A DNA stretch of 42,695 nucleotides from contig NZ_CAGKLC010000035.1 of the NCBI RefSeq assembly GCF_903469665.1, positions 1-42,695 of the forward strand, read 5' to 3'. The stretch is from Flavobacterium sp. UGB4466. Lineage in GTDB: Bacteria; Bacteroidota; Bacteroidia; Flavobacteriales; Flavobacteriaceae. The notes beneath the pieces were generated by a model. That model did no database searches and was not told the origin of the DNA. It saw only the letters and a list, made by a program, of their open reading frames with translations. The translations under genes and the position numbers were made by a program. Shown piece by piece: positions 24,253 through 32,664 of this stretch; the stretch's first letter is position 1, and each line of letters begins with the position of its first letter.

Positions 24253-27200
24253 CTTCATTCGGTGTCGGGGTAAATTAATTTCATGTCCTTGCGGATAAGG
24301 CTCCCGATGTGTTGGGCTGACATCTTCTTTTATCTGACGCTGTGTTTTAAACTGATCTTTAGCATCCATATAACGCGGATCGGGAATAAAAGGCATTTTG
24401 GCCATTTTGGTTATGGTAATGGTTGGAAAATGATAATCGACTTCGACATTTCCTAGCAAAAGATAGCAGCCACCTCCCTGAAAAGGATAGTTTGCGAGAC
24501 TGTCCGGAAAATGTGCGGTGTCAAAATAAGTACCTTCATGATCGATCCAGGTGCCAAAATACATGGTTCCTTTTTTGGTAGGAACCTGTTTTCTTGAAAT
24601 CAAATAAGCAAGCATGCGAACCTGTTTTTTATGGCAGGCTGTTAAATCTCTGGCCATGATATCACCTCGGTATTTAGTTTGTAAAAGGTCAAAAACAGTA
24701 CAGGAAACAGGAAAACTCAAGAGCTCAATCTCATCAAAGGCATCTTCATATAAAGAACGTTCCAAAGTAGGAAGTTTGTATTCTTTTGCCGGTTCCTGTA
24801 TCAGCCTCAGATTTCTGTTTTCGGGTTTGAAATTGTTCAAAAGCAAACTGGCAATAACTAAAAGCTGATTTTTGGTTTTTCCTGTAAAACGAAAAGCATC
24901 TATAAAAATTAGAATTTTCATGTTTTCAATCCCGATAGGAATTCTGTTGATAAAGTCCTCCAATGAAAGAAAAGCACCATTTTTCTCGCGTTCTGATTCG
25001 ATCAAATGAGCTGTTTTGGATTCCAGACTCTGCACATGCATAAAACCCAGATAAATGTCTGTACCGTATAAAGTAGTCTGATATTCACTTTTATTCACGC
25101 AGGGGTTGTGTATGCTTCCGCCTGACATACGTGCTTCGTGTACATAAACCTCGGTTCGGTAAAATCCGCCCTGATTGTTGATTACCGCTGTCATAAATTC
25201 TACCGGATAATAAACTTTCAGGAACAAGCTCTGATAACTTTCTACCGCATAAGAAGCCGAATGTGCCTTGCAAAACGAATATCCCGCAAAAGATTCAATT
25301 TGACGGTAAATTTCCTGACTCAGTATTTTGGGATGTCCTTTTTGAGCACAGCAGGCAAAAAAATTGTCTTTTACCTTTTGCAAGGCTTCAAGTGATCGTC
25401 CTTTTCCGGACATCGCTCTACGCAGGATATCACCATCTGCAGCGGGTAGCCCTCCATAATGTTGTGCGATTTTGATCACATCTTCCTGATAGACCATAAT
25501 GCCGTAAGTTTCGCCAAGCTGTTCTTTAAAAACGTCATGGAAATACTGAAACTGATTGGGGTTATTATGGCGAAAAATATATTCTTTCATCATTCCGGAT
25601 TGTGCTACACCAGGGCGAATGATAGAGGAAGCGGCTACCAGAATTTTATAATTGTCACAATTCAGCCGGCGTAGTAAACCACGCATGGCAGGGCTTTCGA
25701 TATAAAAACAGCCAATAGTGCGACCCTGAGCCAGATAAATGTTGCATAAAGCTTCGTTTTTAGAAATCGAAGTATTGCGAATATCGACTTTTATCCCTCT
25801 GTTTTTCTCGATGAGTTTTACACTGTCATCAATATGGCCAATGCCTCGCTGACTCAGGATATCGAATTTTTCGAAACCGATCTCTTCGGCAATGTGCATG
25901 TCGAAAAGCACGATAGGAAAGCCTTTTGGAGGCATTTCTAATGGCGTATAATTCGTAATAGGTTCTTCGGAAATCAAAATACCACAGGCGTGCATACTGC
26001 GTTGATTGGGGTATTTGCTAAGCATTTGACCATAATACTGAACCTGTTTTACAATTTTATTTGTTTCGTGAAGCTCTTCGGGATTTTTAGCGAGCATGTC
26101 CAGTTCTTCTTTCGGAAGACCAAATACTTTTCCCACTTCTCTATAAATAGAACGGTATTTAAATTCGACATTCGTACCGCAAAAAGCCACATGATCTTTG
26201 CCGTATTTCCCGAAGATATATTCCAAAATTATATTGCGTTCCTGCCAGCTCCAGTCAATATCAAAATCAGGAGGAGTTTTGCGGTTGAGGTTTAAAAAAC
26301 GTTCAAAATATAAATCCAGTTCAATAGGGCAGATATCGGTGATTCCGAGACAATAGGCGATAATACTGTTGGCACCGCTTCCACGACCAATATGCATAAA
26401 ACCCTGACTGTTGCTGTATTGTACAATATCCCAGGTGATGAGGAAATAGCCACTGAATTCTAATTCATCAATAACTTTCAGCTCTTTTTCGACACGTTTT
26501 TTGGCTTCCTGATTCTCGTCTTCATAACGGTTTTTGAATCCTTCCCAAGCCAGAGCAGTCAGTTTTTCTAAATCTTCCTGACGACTATTAGTATAGAATT
26601 TTTTGTTTTTTGGAACTCCAAAATCATATTCAAAATTACAGCAATCAATTATTTTCTGAGTATTGCTTATAATTTCAGGATATTTTTCATAAAAAGGCAA
26701 AAGAGATTCCGAAGACTGCAGAATTTCAGAAGCTTTACAGTAATCAGATTCGGTTAGTTTAGATAAGATAACATTAGTATCAATGGCCCGGAGAATTTTA
26801 TGCAGATTGTGTTCTGTTTTAGTCCTAAAAGTAACAGGCTGTAAAATGACCATCTGATTCATTTTATTTTTGTGTTCGGATGTAAAAAGCTTGGAAACTT
26901 CGTCTGTTCGAATCCCGATGAATTCATTTTTACGAAGAACTTCCGGAGCATTTTCTAAAGTATAAATCACGAAAACGGATTTAAATTCAGGTGCAATTGA
27001 AGGCAAAAGTTCTCCGCTGAAATTATGATGGGTTAAGAAGCGGTTCATTTCTGCCAAACCTTCCGCATTTTGTGCCAGACCAATATATCGGAATTGATGA
27101 CGGCATCGAAATTCCATTCCCACTAAGGGTTTAATCCCTTTTTCCTGGCATGCTTTTATAAAATCATAAATTCCGGTAACGGTATTAATATCTGTAAGTG

Positions 27201-27300
27201 CCATTGCTTTTACCCCACAAGAGACGGCCTGGCTAATCAATTCTTTAAGCGGAATTGTGCCATAACGTAATGAATGGAAGGAATGACAATTAAGATACAT
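24247..27300 (-). CDS. dnaE2: DNA polymerase III alpha-type error-prone polymerase (DnaE2/ImuC-like)
   Basis: This 1017-residue C-family polymerase is likely used in lesion-bypass synthesis. The N-terminal PHP domain is degenerate: the usual HxH reads N-C-H at residues 4-6 and the ALTDH motif reads ALTDIN. The polymerase core is intact: GRGSGANSIIAYCLGITD, the catalytic PPDFDIDW motif and HACGILIS. Helix-hairpin-helix and OB-fold regions follow (KKGTMYFGTWIDHEG). It is shorter than replicative DnaE (about 1160 or more). The ATG shares its A with the TAA stop of dinB (TAATG), so the two polymerases are translationally coupled. The dinB-dnaE2 pairing parallels proteobacterial imuB-dnaE2 cassettes. 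Confidence 0.9.
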   Translation of the reverse strand: MYLNCHSFHSLRYGTIPLKELISQAVSCGVKAMALTDINTVTGIYDFIKACQEKGIKPLVGMEFRCRHQFRYIGLAQNAEGLAEMNRFLTHHNFSGELLPSIAPEFKSVFVIYTLENAPEVLRKNEFIGIRTDEVSKLFTSEHKNKMNQMVILQPVTFRTKTEHNLHKILRAIDTNVILSKLTESDYCKASEILQSSESLLPFYEKYPEIISNTQKIIDCCNFEYDFGVPKNKKFYTNSRQEDLEKLTALAWEGFKNRYEDENQEAKKRVEKELKVIDELEFSGYFLITWDIVQYSNSQGFMHIGRGSGANSIIAYCLGITDICPIELDLYFERFLNLNRKTPPDFDIDWSWQERNIILEYIFGKYGKDHVAFCGTNVEFKYRSIYREVGKVFGLPKEELDMLAKNPEELHETNKIVKQVQYYGQMLSKYPNQRSMHACGILISEEPITNYTPLEMPPKGFPIVLFDMHIAEEIGFEKFDILSQRGIGHIDDSVKLIEKNRGIKVDIRNTSISKNEALCNIYLAQGRTIGCFYIESPAMRGLLRRLNCDNYKILVAASSIIRPGVAQSGMMKEYIFRHNNPNQFQYFHDVFKEQLGETYGIMVYQEDVIKIAQHYGGLPAADGDILRRAMSGKGRSLEALQKVKDNFFACCAQKGHPKILSQEIYRQIESFAGYSFCKAHSASYAVESYQSLFLKVYYPVEFMTAVINNQGGFYRTEVYVHEARMSGGSIHNPCVNKSEYQTTLYGTDIYLGFMHVQSLESKTAHLIESEREKNGAFLSLEDFINRIPIGIENMKILIFIDAFRFTGKTKNQLLVIASLLLNNFKPENRNLRLIQEPAKEYKLPTLERSLYEDAFDEIELLSFPVSCTVFDLLQTKYRGDIMARDLTACHKKQVRMLAYLISRKQVPTKKGTMYFGTWIDHEGTYFDTAHFPDSLANYPFQGGGCYLLLGNVEVDYHFPTITITKMAKMPFIPDPRYMDAKDQFKTQRQIKEDVSPTHREPYPQGHEINLPRHRMKF

Positions 27301-28481
27301 TATTTGGTACGTTTTAAAATTTCGTCTTTAGTATTGGGTTTAAAAGAAGCCCCCGCGCAACGCATTACAGCATCATAGCCATAACGGTTTTTTATTCGGT
27401 CCATAGCGGCGTAGAGTGATAACATTTCCTGGGTGTCTTCAAAAAGATCAATTTGATAGGTTCCTCGTACAAGCCCGCTAAAGCGAATACCAATTAAGCG
27501 AAGCCGCATTCGACGTTGGTAGACCTTATCAAATAATTCGGTTACATTTTTGGTCAGAATATGATCTGCAGAGGTATAGGCAATTTTAGATTGTTTGGTC
27601 TCGGTATCAAAATTGGCATAACGTATTTTAACCGTAATGGTCGAAGTCAGCCATTGTTCAGCGCGAAGCTGGAAAGCCAGTTTTTCGACCATTCCTAAAA
27701 GTATTCTTTTGAGTTTTGCAATGTCAATCGTATCCTGAGAAAAAGTAGTTTCGGTAGATATTGATTTTCTTTCCGTATAAGGTTCAACGGGAGTGTGGTC
27801 GATTCCGTGTGCTTTTTTCCAGAGCTCCAGACCGTTTTTACCAATCATTTGCTGTAGCACCTCGGCAGGCATTTCGGCCAGCGTCTGAATTTTGCGAACA
27901 CCAATTCTGGACAAAAGCTGAAAAGTAACTGCTCCGACCATTGGAATTTTCTGAATCGATAAAGGATTTAAAAAGTCCTGTACATTTTGTTCCGGAATTT
28001 CAAGCTTTCCTACCGGTTTGCCTTCTCCGGTTGCAATTTTAGAAACCGTTTTATTAATCGATAATGAAAAACTAATAGGCAGACCGGTTTCTTTCATTAC
28101 AGATTGAGCCAGCTCATTAGTCCATTTATAGCTGCCGTGAAATTTATCCATTCCGGTAATGTCGAGATAAAATTCATCGATGCTTGCTTTTTCTAAAACA
28201 GGTGCTTTTTCCTGAAGAATTTGTGTAACATCATGCGATAATTGCGAATACAATTCCATATCGCCTTTCATTACTTTCGCATCAGGACAGAGTTTTAATG
28301 CCATACGAATGGGCATAGCAGAACGGACTCCGAATTTACGGGCTTCATAAGAACAAGAGGCAACAACGCCACGATCACCACCTCCGATAATTAGAGGTAA
28401 TCCTTTTAATTGTGAGTTGGTTAACCTTTCACAGGATACAAAAAAAGTATCCAGATCCATGTGTACAATTGCCCTTGCCAT
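27300..28481 (-). CDS. dinB: Y-family DNA polymerase IV
   Basis: This 393-residue translesion polymerase has catalytic residues Asp9 and Asp11 (MDLDTFF) and Asp102-Glu103 (SIDEFYLD), then thumb and little-finger domains. The start at 28481 (MARAIVHMDLD) is chosen over an in-frame start at 28526 because the extra 15 residues (MLLSVLILFIPKNKK) have no family counterpart and would overlap the promoter region. There is no obvious C-terminal clamp-binding peptide beyond the last residues EILKRTK. It is the first gene of the repair operon and is read divergently from the S24 regulator. Confidence 0.94.
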   Translation of the reverse strand: MARAIVHMDLDTFFVSCERLTNSQLKGLPLIIGGGDRGVVASCSYEARKFGVRSAMPIRMALKLCPDAKVMKGDMELYSQLSHDVTQILQEKAPVLEKASIDEFYLDITGMDKFHGSYKWTNELAQSVMKETGLPISFSLSINKTVSKIATGEGKPVGKLEIPEQNVQDFLNPLSIQKIPMVGAVTFQLLSRIGVRKIQTLAEMPAEVLQQMIGKNGLELWKKAHGIDHTPVEPYTERKSISTETTFSQDTIDIAKLKRILLGMVEKLAFQLRAEQWLTSTITVKIRYANFDTETKQSKIAYTSADHILTKNVTELFDKVYQRRMRLRLIGIRFSGLVRGTYQIDLFEDTQEMLSLYAAMDRIKNRYGYDAVMRCAGASFKPNTKDEILKRTK

Positions 28482-28502
28482 TTTCTTGTTTTTTGGAATA
28501 AA

Positions 28503-28510
28503 CAAAATTA
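28503..28510 (-). promoter_or_regulatory. -7 element candidate for dinB
   Basis: CAAAATTA reads TAATTTTG on the minus strand (TAnnTTTG) and would give a leader of about 16 bases before the dinB ATG at 28481. Confidence 0.45.
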
Positions 28511-28532
28511 GCACAGATAATAACATTTTTCG

Positions 28533-28540
28533 TATATTTG
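28533..28540 (+). promoter_or_regulatory. -7 element candidate for the S24 regulator
   Basis: TATATTTG matches TAnnTTTG and gives a leader of about 20 bases before the ATG at 28567, supporting that start. Confidence 0.45.
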
Positions 28541-28566
28541 CTGTTCCAAATTATAACAAATTAATT

Positions 28567-29340
28567 ATGTCCTTATTTTCAGACAACATCAGAGCATTAA
28601 GGGTTAAGCATAAAATATCGCAGGAGAAATTAGCTGAAAACCTGAGTATTACAAGAGGGAGATACGTGAAATATGAAGACGGAACTTCGGAAGCACCGTA
28701 TGACATTTTAAAGAAAATCGCCTTGTATTTTCATACCAGTATCGATTTATTATTGTCAGTCGATATTCGGAAAATAAACATCGAAAATTTGATAAAACTC
28801 GAAGGGAATCGGCTTATTCTACCTATTCAGGTCGATAATTTTGGAGAAAATTATATCGAAATTGTATCCCAAAGAGCAAAAGCAGGTTACCTGAACGGAT
28901 ACGCCGATCCGGAATATATTGAAAGTCTACAGCAGGTTTCTCTTCCGTTTTTAGGTCCTGGGAAACATCGCGGATTTCCGGTCGAAGGTGATTCAATGCC
29001 GCCACACGAAGACGGATCGATTATTATTGGACGTTATGTGGAAAGGCTGGGAGAGGTGATGGACGGTAAAACGTATATCCTGATTACCAAAAATGAAGGA
29101 ATGGTTTATAAACGTCTCAATAAGAACAAAAAAAATAGTCTGGTTTTAGAATCAGATAATAGTTTTTACCCCAATTATGAAGTGAAAGCTTCTGATATTT
29201 TGGAGATTTGGGAATACGAGTGCAACATTGGCCGTTCGGACAAAAAACAGCAATTGTCTGAAACGGAAAGTATGAAAGAACTGCTTCTTCAGGTCAAAAG
29301 AGAGGTGATGGAGATTAAGAATAATACGGCGAATACATAA
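28567..29340 (+). CDS. HTH-S24 regulator, LexA/CI-like self-cleaving repressor
   Basis: This 257-residue protein has an N-terminal XRE-type helix-turn-helix (residues 7-64, ISQEKLAENLSITRGRYVKYE) and a C-terminal S24 peptidase domain. The Ser143 (GDSMPP) and Lys182 (MVYKRL) dyad is present. An Ala106-Gly107 bond in SQRAKAGY sits where LexA-type repressors cleave themselves. A short helical tail (SMKELLLQVKREVMEIKNN) follows. The start at 28567 is preferred to an in-frame start at 28417, which would run through the dinB coding strand and both -7 elements. Divergence from dinB-dnaE2 suggests it represses those genes and itself until DNA damage. It differs from classical LexA in having an XRE rather than a winged-helix DNA-binding domain. 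Confidence 0.92.
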   Translation: MSLFSDNIRALRVKHKISQEKLAENLSITRGRYVKYEDGTSEAPYDILKKIALYFHTSIDLLLSVDIRKINIENLIKLEGNRLILPIQVDNFGENYIEIVSQRAKAGYLNGYADPEYIESLQQVSLPFLGPGKHRGFPVEGDSMPPHEDGSIIIGRYVERLGEVMDGKTYILITKNEGMVYKRLNKNKKNSLVLESDNSFYPNYEVKASDILEIWEYECNIGRSDKKQQLSETESMKELLLQVKREVMEIKNNTANT

Positions 29341-29640
29341 GATTTCAGAACGAAGATTAACGATTTTTGATCTAAACCCGATTTATAATTGATATCCGTT
29401 TGTCGGTCTGAGCGGAGTCGAAGACCCTTTTACGCCAGGAAGCCCTTCGACTCCGCTCAGGGAGACTATAGTCAATAAAAAAACTAGAAACTTTTACAAA
29501 TGTCGTTAAGTTTGGAGATTTTAGAACAAAGATCAACGATTTTTGATTTTTGATCTCGTGTCGTTAAATAACGAAATTATCGATTAAAACATCTGAAGTC
29601 AACAATCGTTAATCAACAATCTTATTTAAGATCTAAACCT
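29341..29640. repeat. Repeat-filled gap: direct and inverted copies of an AACGATTTTTGATC word block
   Basis: A block starting near 29349 (ACGAAGATTAACGATTTTTG) recurs in diverged form near 29522-29560 and, inverted, near 29597-29635, where it overlaps the end of the histidine kinase gene. No gene is credible here. Confidence 0.5.
29408..29460. repeat. 16-bp perfect inverted repeat CTGAGCGGAGTCGAAG
   Basis: CTGAGCGGAGTCGAAG (29408-29423) and its exact complement (29445-29460) flank a 21-base loop. It is GC-rich compared with its surroundings. I recall this sequence as a frequent intergenic repeat in many bacterial genomes. Related single copies occur at 21171 and 42481-42544. Confidence 0.75.
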
Positions 29641-31354
29641 TCAACGAAAACCAAAACGTACTTCCCAGGCCTAAATTACTCTCAACACCAATAGTTCCGT
29701 TTTGAGCCTCAATAAATTCTTTACTGATGGCGAGTCCTAATCCGGTTCCTGATTTCTGACTTCCCGGAATCTGAAAATATTTATCAAAAACTTTGTCTTT
29801 GTAGCGTGCATCAATTCCTTTTCCGGTATCAATAACCTGAAACGTAATTTGATCGTTTTCTTCTTTTAAGCGGATGGTAATCGTACTTTTTTCAGACGAG
29901 TAGGTGATCGCATTCGATAAATAATTAATCAAAACCCATCCTGTTTTTTCACTGTCGGCTTTTACATTTTGCAAGTGTTCATTGGCCTCAACGATGAGTT
30001 TTATTTGTTTTTGCTCTGCCTGAATTTTTACCGCTTCGGTAGCATAATTTACAATGGCGTACGGATTGCTTTTTTCGATATTTAACTGGATATTCCCGGT
30101 TTCTAATTGAGATAAATTAAGCAATTCACCCGTAATTTTCAATAAACGCTGACTATCTTCTTTAATGCTTTCGACGAGTTGTTTCTGATCGTCGTTCATC
30201 TCTCCCGTTTTATTATTCTGAAGCAATTGAAGACTCAGTTTTATAGACGCAATCGGTGTTTTTAATTCGTGTGAAACGGTTGCAATAAAATTAGTTTTTG
30301 CAAAATCGAGTTCTTTAAATAAGGTAATATTTCGAAGGATGATAACATCTCCAATATTAATTTCCTTTTCTTCGCCTGTTGGAGTTATGGTGATATTGAT
30401 CGTTTCTTTATCAAAATAACTTTCTTTTCCGTGGGCAAAAATCTTCATCGGCTGTTTTTTCTGAGAATCATTTGCCGGTTCTTTCAGGATCAAAGAGCGA
30501 ATCAAATCATTGGAAACTGCCAAAGCAGAAGCGGATTGACCAATAACATCTTCCAGTTTCATTCCGATAATTTTCAGAGCTTCGTCATTCACAAACAAAA
30601 TAACACCTTCATGGTCTAGTCCAATAATAGGATCGTGCATGTTATTGATTAAAGTTTCCAGACGTTTTTTCTCAAAGAATAATTTGTACAAACTACTATT
30701 GTTGTATTCCTGAAGTTTTTGCGCCATGGTATTAAAAGATTTTGCCAGATCACCGTATTCATTGTGATTGGTAAAATGCACCCGTTCCGAATAATTTTTA
30801 TTGGCAATTTCTTTAATACTCTGGGTCAGTTCCTTAATCGGATTAGCGATATTATTGGGCAGATTAACCAGTAAATTAAAAGCGATTAAAAAGCAGAGCG
30901 TTCCTACAATAGCAATCCATAAATTGGCATTTTCGGCGGTATGTTTGGCAATATCGCTTTTTTGTTTGATGGCATCGAGATTGAGTTTCATAATCGAAAA
31001 AATATCCTGCCTGATTTGCGCTTTCACCATTTCGTTAGAACCGTTTTTTTCTAAAAGGGCAAAGTCATTTTCCAGTTTGGCAGTGGCTTCTTTTTCTCCG
31101 GGTTCTGTAACATTGTGGGTTTGTTTCTCCAGATATTCCTTAAAAGTATGAATCGTACTATCACTATTCACTTTGATTTCATCTAGTGACAAAATCATAT
31201 TTCTGGAATATTCCAGCGTATTGTAATTTGCTTTCAGAATATTTTCGGTATCTGCTTTTATCAGAAACACAGCATATCCGCTTACTAATGAGAGTATAAT
31301 AATCATTAAAAATAATAATCCGACTCCCAGATTCAATTTGGTTTTAATTCTCAT
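29633..31354 (-). CDS. Sensor histidine kinase, HAMP-PAS type, of the Kdp locus
   Basis: This 573-residue kinase has membrane helices at about 8-33 and 144-166 with a helical periplasmic segment between them. A HAMP domain follows at about 167-222, then a PAS domain at about 230-345 (MHDPIIGLDHEGVILFVNDEAL). The HisKA domain has His362 (ATVSHELKTPIASIKLS), and the ATPase domain has NYLSNAITYSS, DTGKGI and GTGLGLAIS. It stands last in the Kdp locus, after the kinase-less KdpD domain protein. It likely supplies the kinase function that a full-length KdpD would carry, with the sigma-54 regulator at the other end of the locus as partner. That pairing is inference from context. Confidence 0.9.
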   Translation of the reverse strand: MRIKTKLNLGVGLLFLMIIILSLVSGYAVFLIKADTENILKANYNTLEYSRNMILSLDEIKVNSDSTIHTFKEYLEKQTHNVTEPGEKEATAKLENDFALLEKNGSNEMVKAQIRQDIFSIMKLNLDAIKQKSDIAKHTAENANLWIAIVGTLCFLIAFNLLVNLPNNIANPIKELTQSIKEIANKNYSERVHFTNHNEYGDLAKSFNTMAQKLQEYNNSSLYKLFFEKKRLETLINNMHDPIIGLDHEGVILFVNDEALKIIGMKLEDVIGQSASALAVSNDLIRSLILKEPANDSQKKQPMKIFAHGKESYFDKETINITITPTGEEKEINIGDVIILRNITLFKELDFAKTNFIATVSHELKTPIASIKLSLQLLQNNKTGEMNDDQKQLVESIKEDSQRLLKITGELLNLSQLETGNIQLNIEKSNPYAIVNYATEAVKIQAEQKQIKLIVEANEHLQNVKADSEKTGWVLINYLSNAITYSSEKSTITIRLKEENDQITFQVIDTGKGIDARYKDKVFDKYFQIPGSQKSGTGLGLAISKEFIEAQNGTIGVESNLGLGSTFWFSLKV

Positions 31355-31366
31355 AATTTATTTTTT

Positions 31367-31465
31367 ATGTGAAATGTAGTTTGTAAAATGTGAGATGTTA
31401 TTGGTGAGATGATGTTTTCGCTTCATACTTTACATCTCACATTTCACATGAAACATTTTACATTT
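31367..31465. repeat. Inverted period-7 ATGTNNN/ACATNNN repeat
   Basis: The left arm (31367-31414) is a run of ATGTNNN units; the right arm (31429-31465) is a run of ACATNNN units. AAATGTGAGATGT and ACATCTCACATTT form a perfect 13-bp core stem. It fills the gap between the KdpD domain gene and the kinase gene. Confidence 0.7.
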
Positions 31466-32585
31466 AAGACAATATAACAAGATCCACATTTGATAAAGAC
31501 AGACTATTTAACAGACGTCTGAAAATGGTTGTAGACAAAATTACTTTAAATAAATTTAAATGTGGTTTTCCAATACAAACCGTTGTGATTTGTTTTTCTT
31601 CAACAGTCATTAAAATAGCATCTGCGATGTTTTTGTTCTCTACTTTAATCACTTCGGCGCCCAGTTGTACGGCCAGTTTAAAATTATTAATCAGATAGCG
31701 TTGTTTGTCTAACGCAATTTTGGTACTGCTTTCTTTTGGAGTTTCTACATATAAAACATACCAGGATCCATTGTAATAACTAGCCAGACGCGCCGCTTTT
31801 CTGATTACAATTTTGGCTGTTTTATCGTTGCTGCTAATACAGGCCAGTAATTTTTCGTGTCTTAAAGCATGCAGTTGAGGTACTTCGTTTTCTACTTTTC
31901 GCACTACCTGGCTGGCTACTTCTTTCAAAGCCAATTCACGCAACTGTAAAATTTGTTCCGATTTGAAAAAATTAGACAAAGCGGTCTGAATCTTATCTGC
32001 TGTATAAATTTTTCCTTCTTTCAGCCGCGCAATCAAATCTTCAGAGGTCAAATCGATATTTACAACTTCATCGGCCAATCGTAAAACATTATCCGGAATA
32101 CGTTCCTGAACATCAATACTCGTGATGCGTTTAACGTCTTCATTTAAACTTTCAATATGTTGAATATTTACTGCCGATATCACATTGATTCCGGCTTCCA
32201 GAATTTCCAAAACATCCTGCCAGCGTTTTTCATTTTTGCTTCCTTCAACGTTGGTGTGTGCGAGTTCATCGACAATTACAACTTCGGGTCTAAGGTTGAT
32301 AATGGCCTGTACATCGAGTTCTTCCAGCTCTTTCCCTTTATAGAAAATGGTTCGCCGTGGAATCACAGGCAAACCAGATAAAAGCTCATGCGTTTCTTTT
32401 CGCATGTGCGTTTCGATGTAACCAATTTTTACATCAATTCCATTTCTTAAGAGTGAATGTGCTTCCTGCAGCATCCGATAGGTTTTACCCACACCGGCAC
32501 TCATTCCGATGTAGATTTTGAATTTTCCCTTTCGTGATTTCTGAATTAAATCGAGAAAGTGCTGTGCATTATTTTCTTTTTCCAT
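31464..32585 (-). CDS. kdpD: KdpD N-terminal domain protein (KdpD + Usp), lacking a kinase
   Basis: This 373-residue soluble protein equals the cytoplasmic N-terminal part of KdpD. It has Walker A GMSAGVGKT at about 28-36, the IGYIETHMRKET segment, Walker B-like VVIVDELAHTN and SAVNIQHIESLNEDV, then a universal-stress-protein domain at about 245-373. There are no membrane helices, GAF, HisKA or ATPase domains. Start choice: ATG at 32585 (MEKENNAQ); a TTG six codons upstream lies inside an inverted repeat and is unlikely. In enterobacteria these parts are one 890-residue protein; the split form is usual in Bacteroidota to my knowledge. It probably senses K+ or nucleotide state and talks to the separate kinase downstream. 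Confidence 0.92.
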   Translation of the reverse strand: MEKENNAQHFLDLIQKSRKGKFKIYIGMSAGVGKTYRMLQEAHSLLRNGIDVKIGYIETHMRKETHELLSGLPVIPRRTIFYKGKELEELDVQAIINLRPEVVIVDELAHTNVEGSKNEKRWQDVLEILEAGINVISAVNIQHIESLNEDVKRITSIDVQERIPDNVLRLADEVVNIDLTSEDLIARLKEGKIYTADKIQTALSNFFKSEQILQLRELALKEVASQVVRKVENEVPQLHALRHEKLLACISSNDKTAKIVIRKAARLASYYNGSWYVLYVETPKESSTKIALDKQRYLINNFKLAVQLGAEVIKVENKNIADAILMTVEEKQITTVCIGKPHLNLFKVILSTTIFRRLLNSLSLSNVDLVILS

Positions 32586-32596
32586 ATTTTTTGCTT

Positions 32597-32664
32597 TAAG
32601 CAATAAGCTGTAGGCTCTAAGCAGTAAGACGAAAGCTTACTGCTTAAAGCCTATGGCCTAAGGC
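32597..32664. repeat. Inverted repeat built on TAAGC words between porin and kdpD
   Basis: TAAGCAGTAAG (32618-32628) and CTTACTGCTTA (32636-32646) form an 11-bp perfect stem, extended by imperfect pairing of the TAGGCT and AGCCTA words. The right arm touches the porin stop codon and the left arm the kdpD leader. Confidence 0.7.

Larger units (their letters stand above)
28492..28550. promoter_or_regulatory. Operator candidate: inverted TTTGGAA repeat around both promoters
   Basis: TTTGGAA (28492-28498) and TTCCAAA (28544-28550) are exact reverse complements; with the next bases the half-sites read TTTGGAAYA on each strand. They flank both -7 elements and lie near the expected start site of each gene, which is where a repressor would block both promoters. 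This is inference from position and symmetry. Confidence 0.4.

Noticed and set aside
28417..28566. N-terminal extension of the S24 regulator
   Set aside because: It runs over the dinB start and both -7 elements; the HTH domain begins just after the ATG at 28567.
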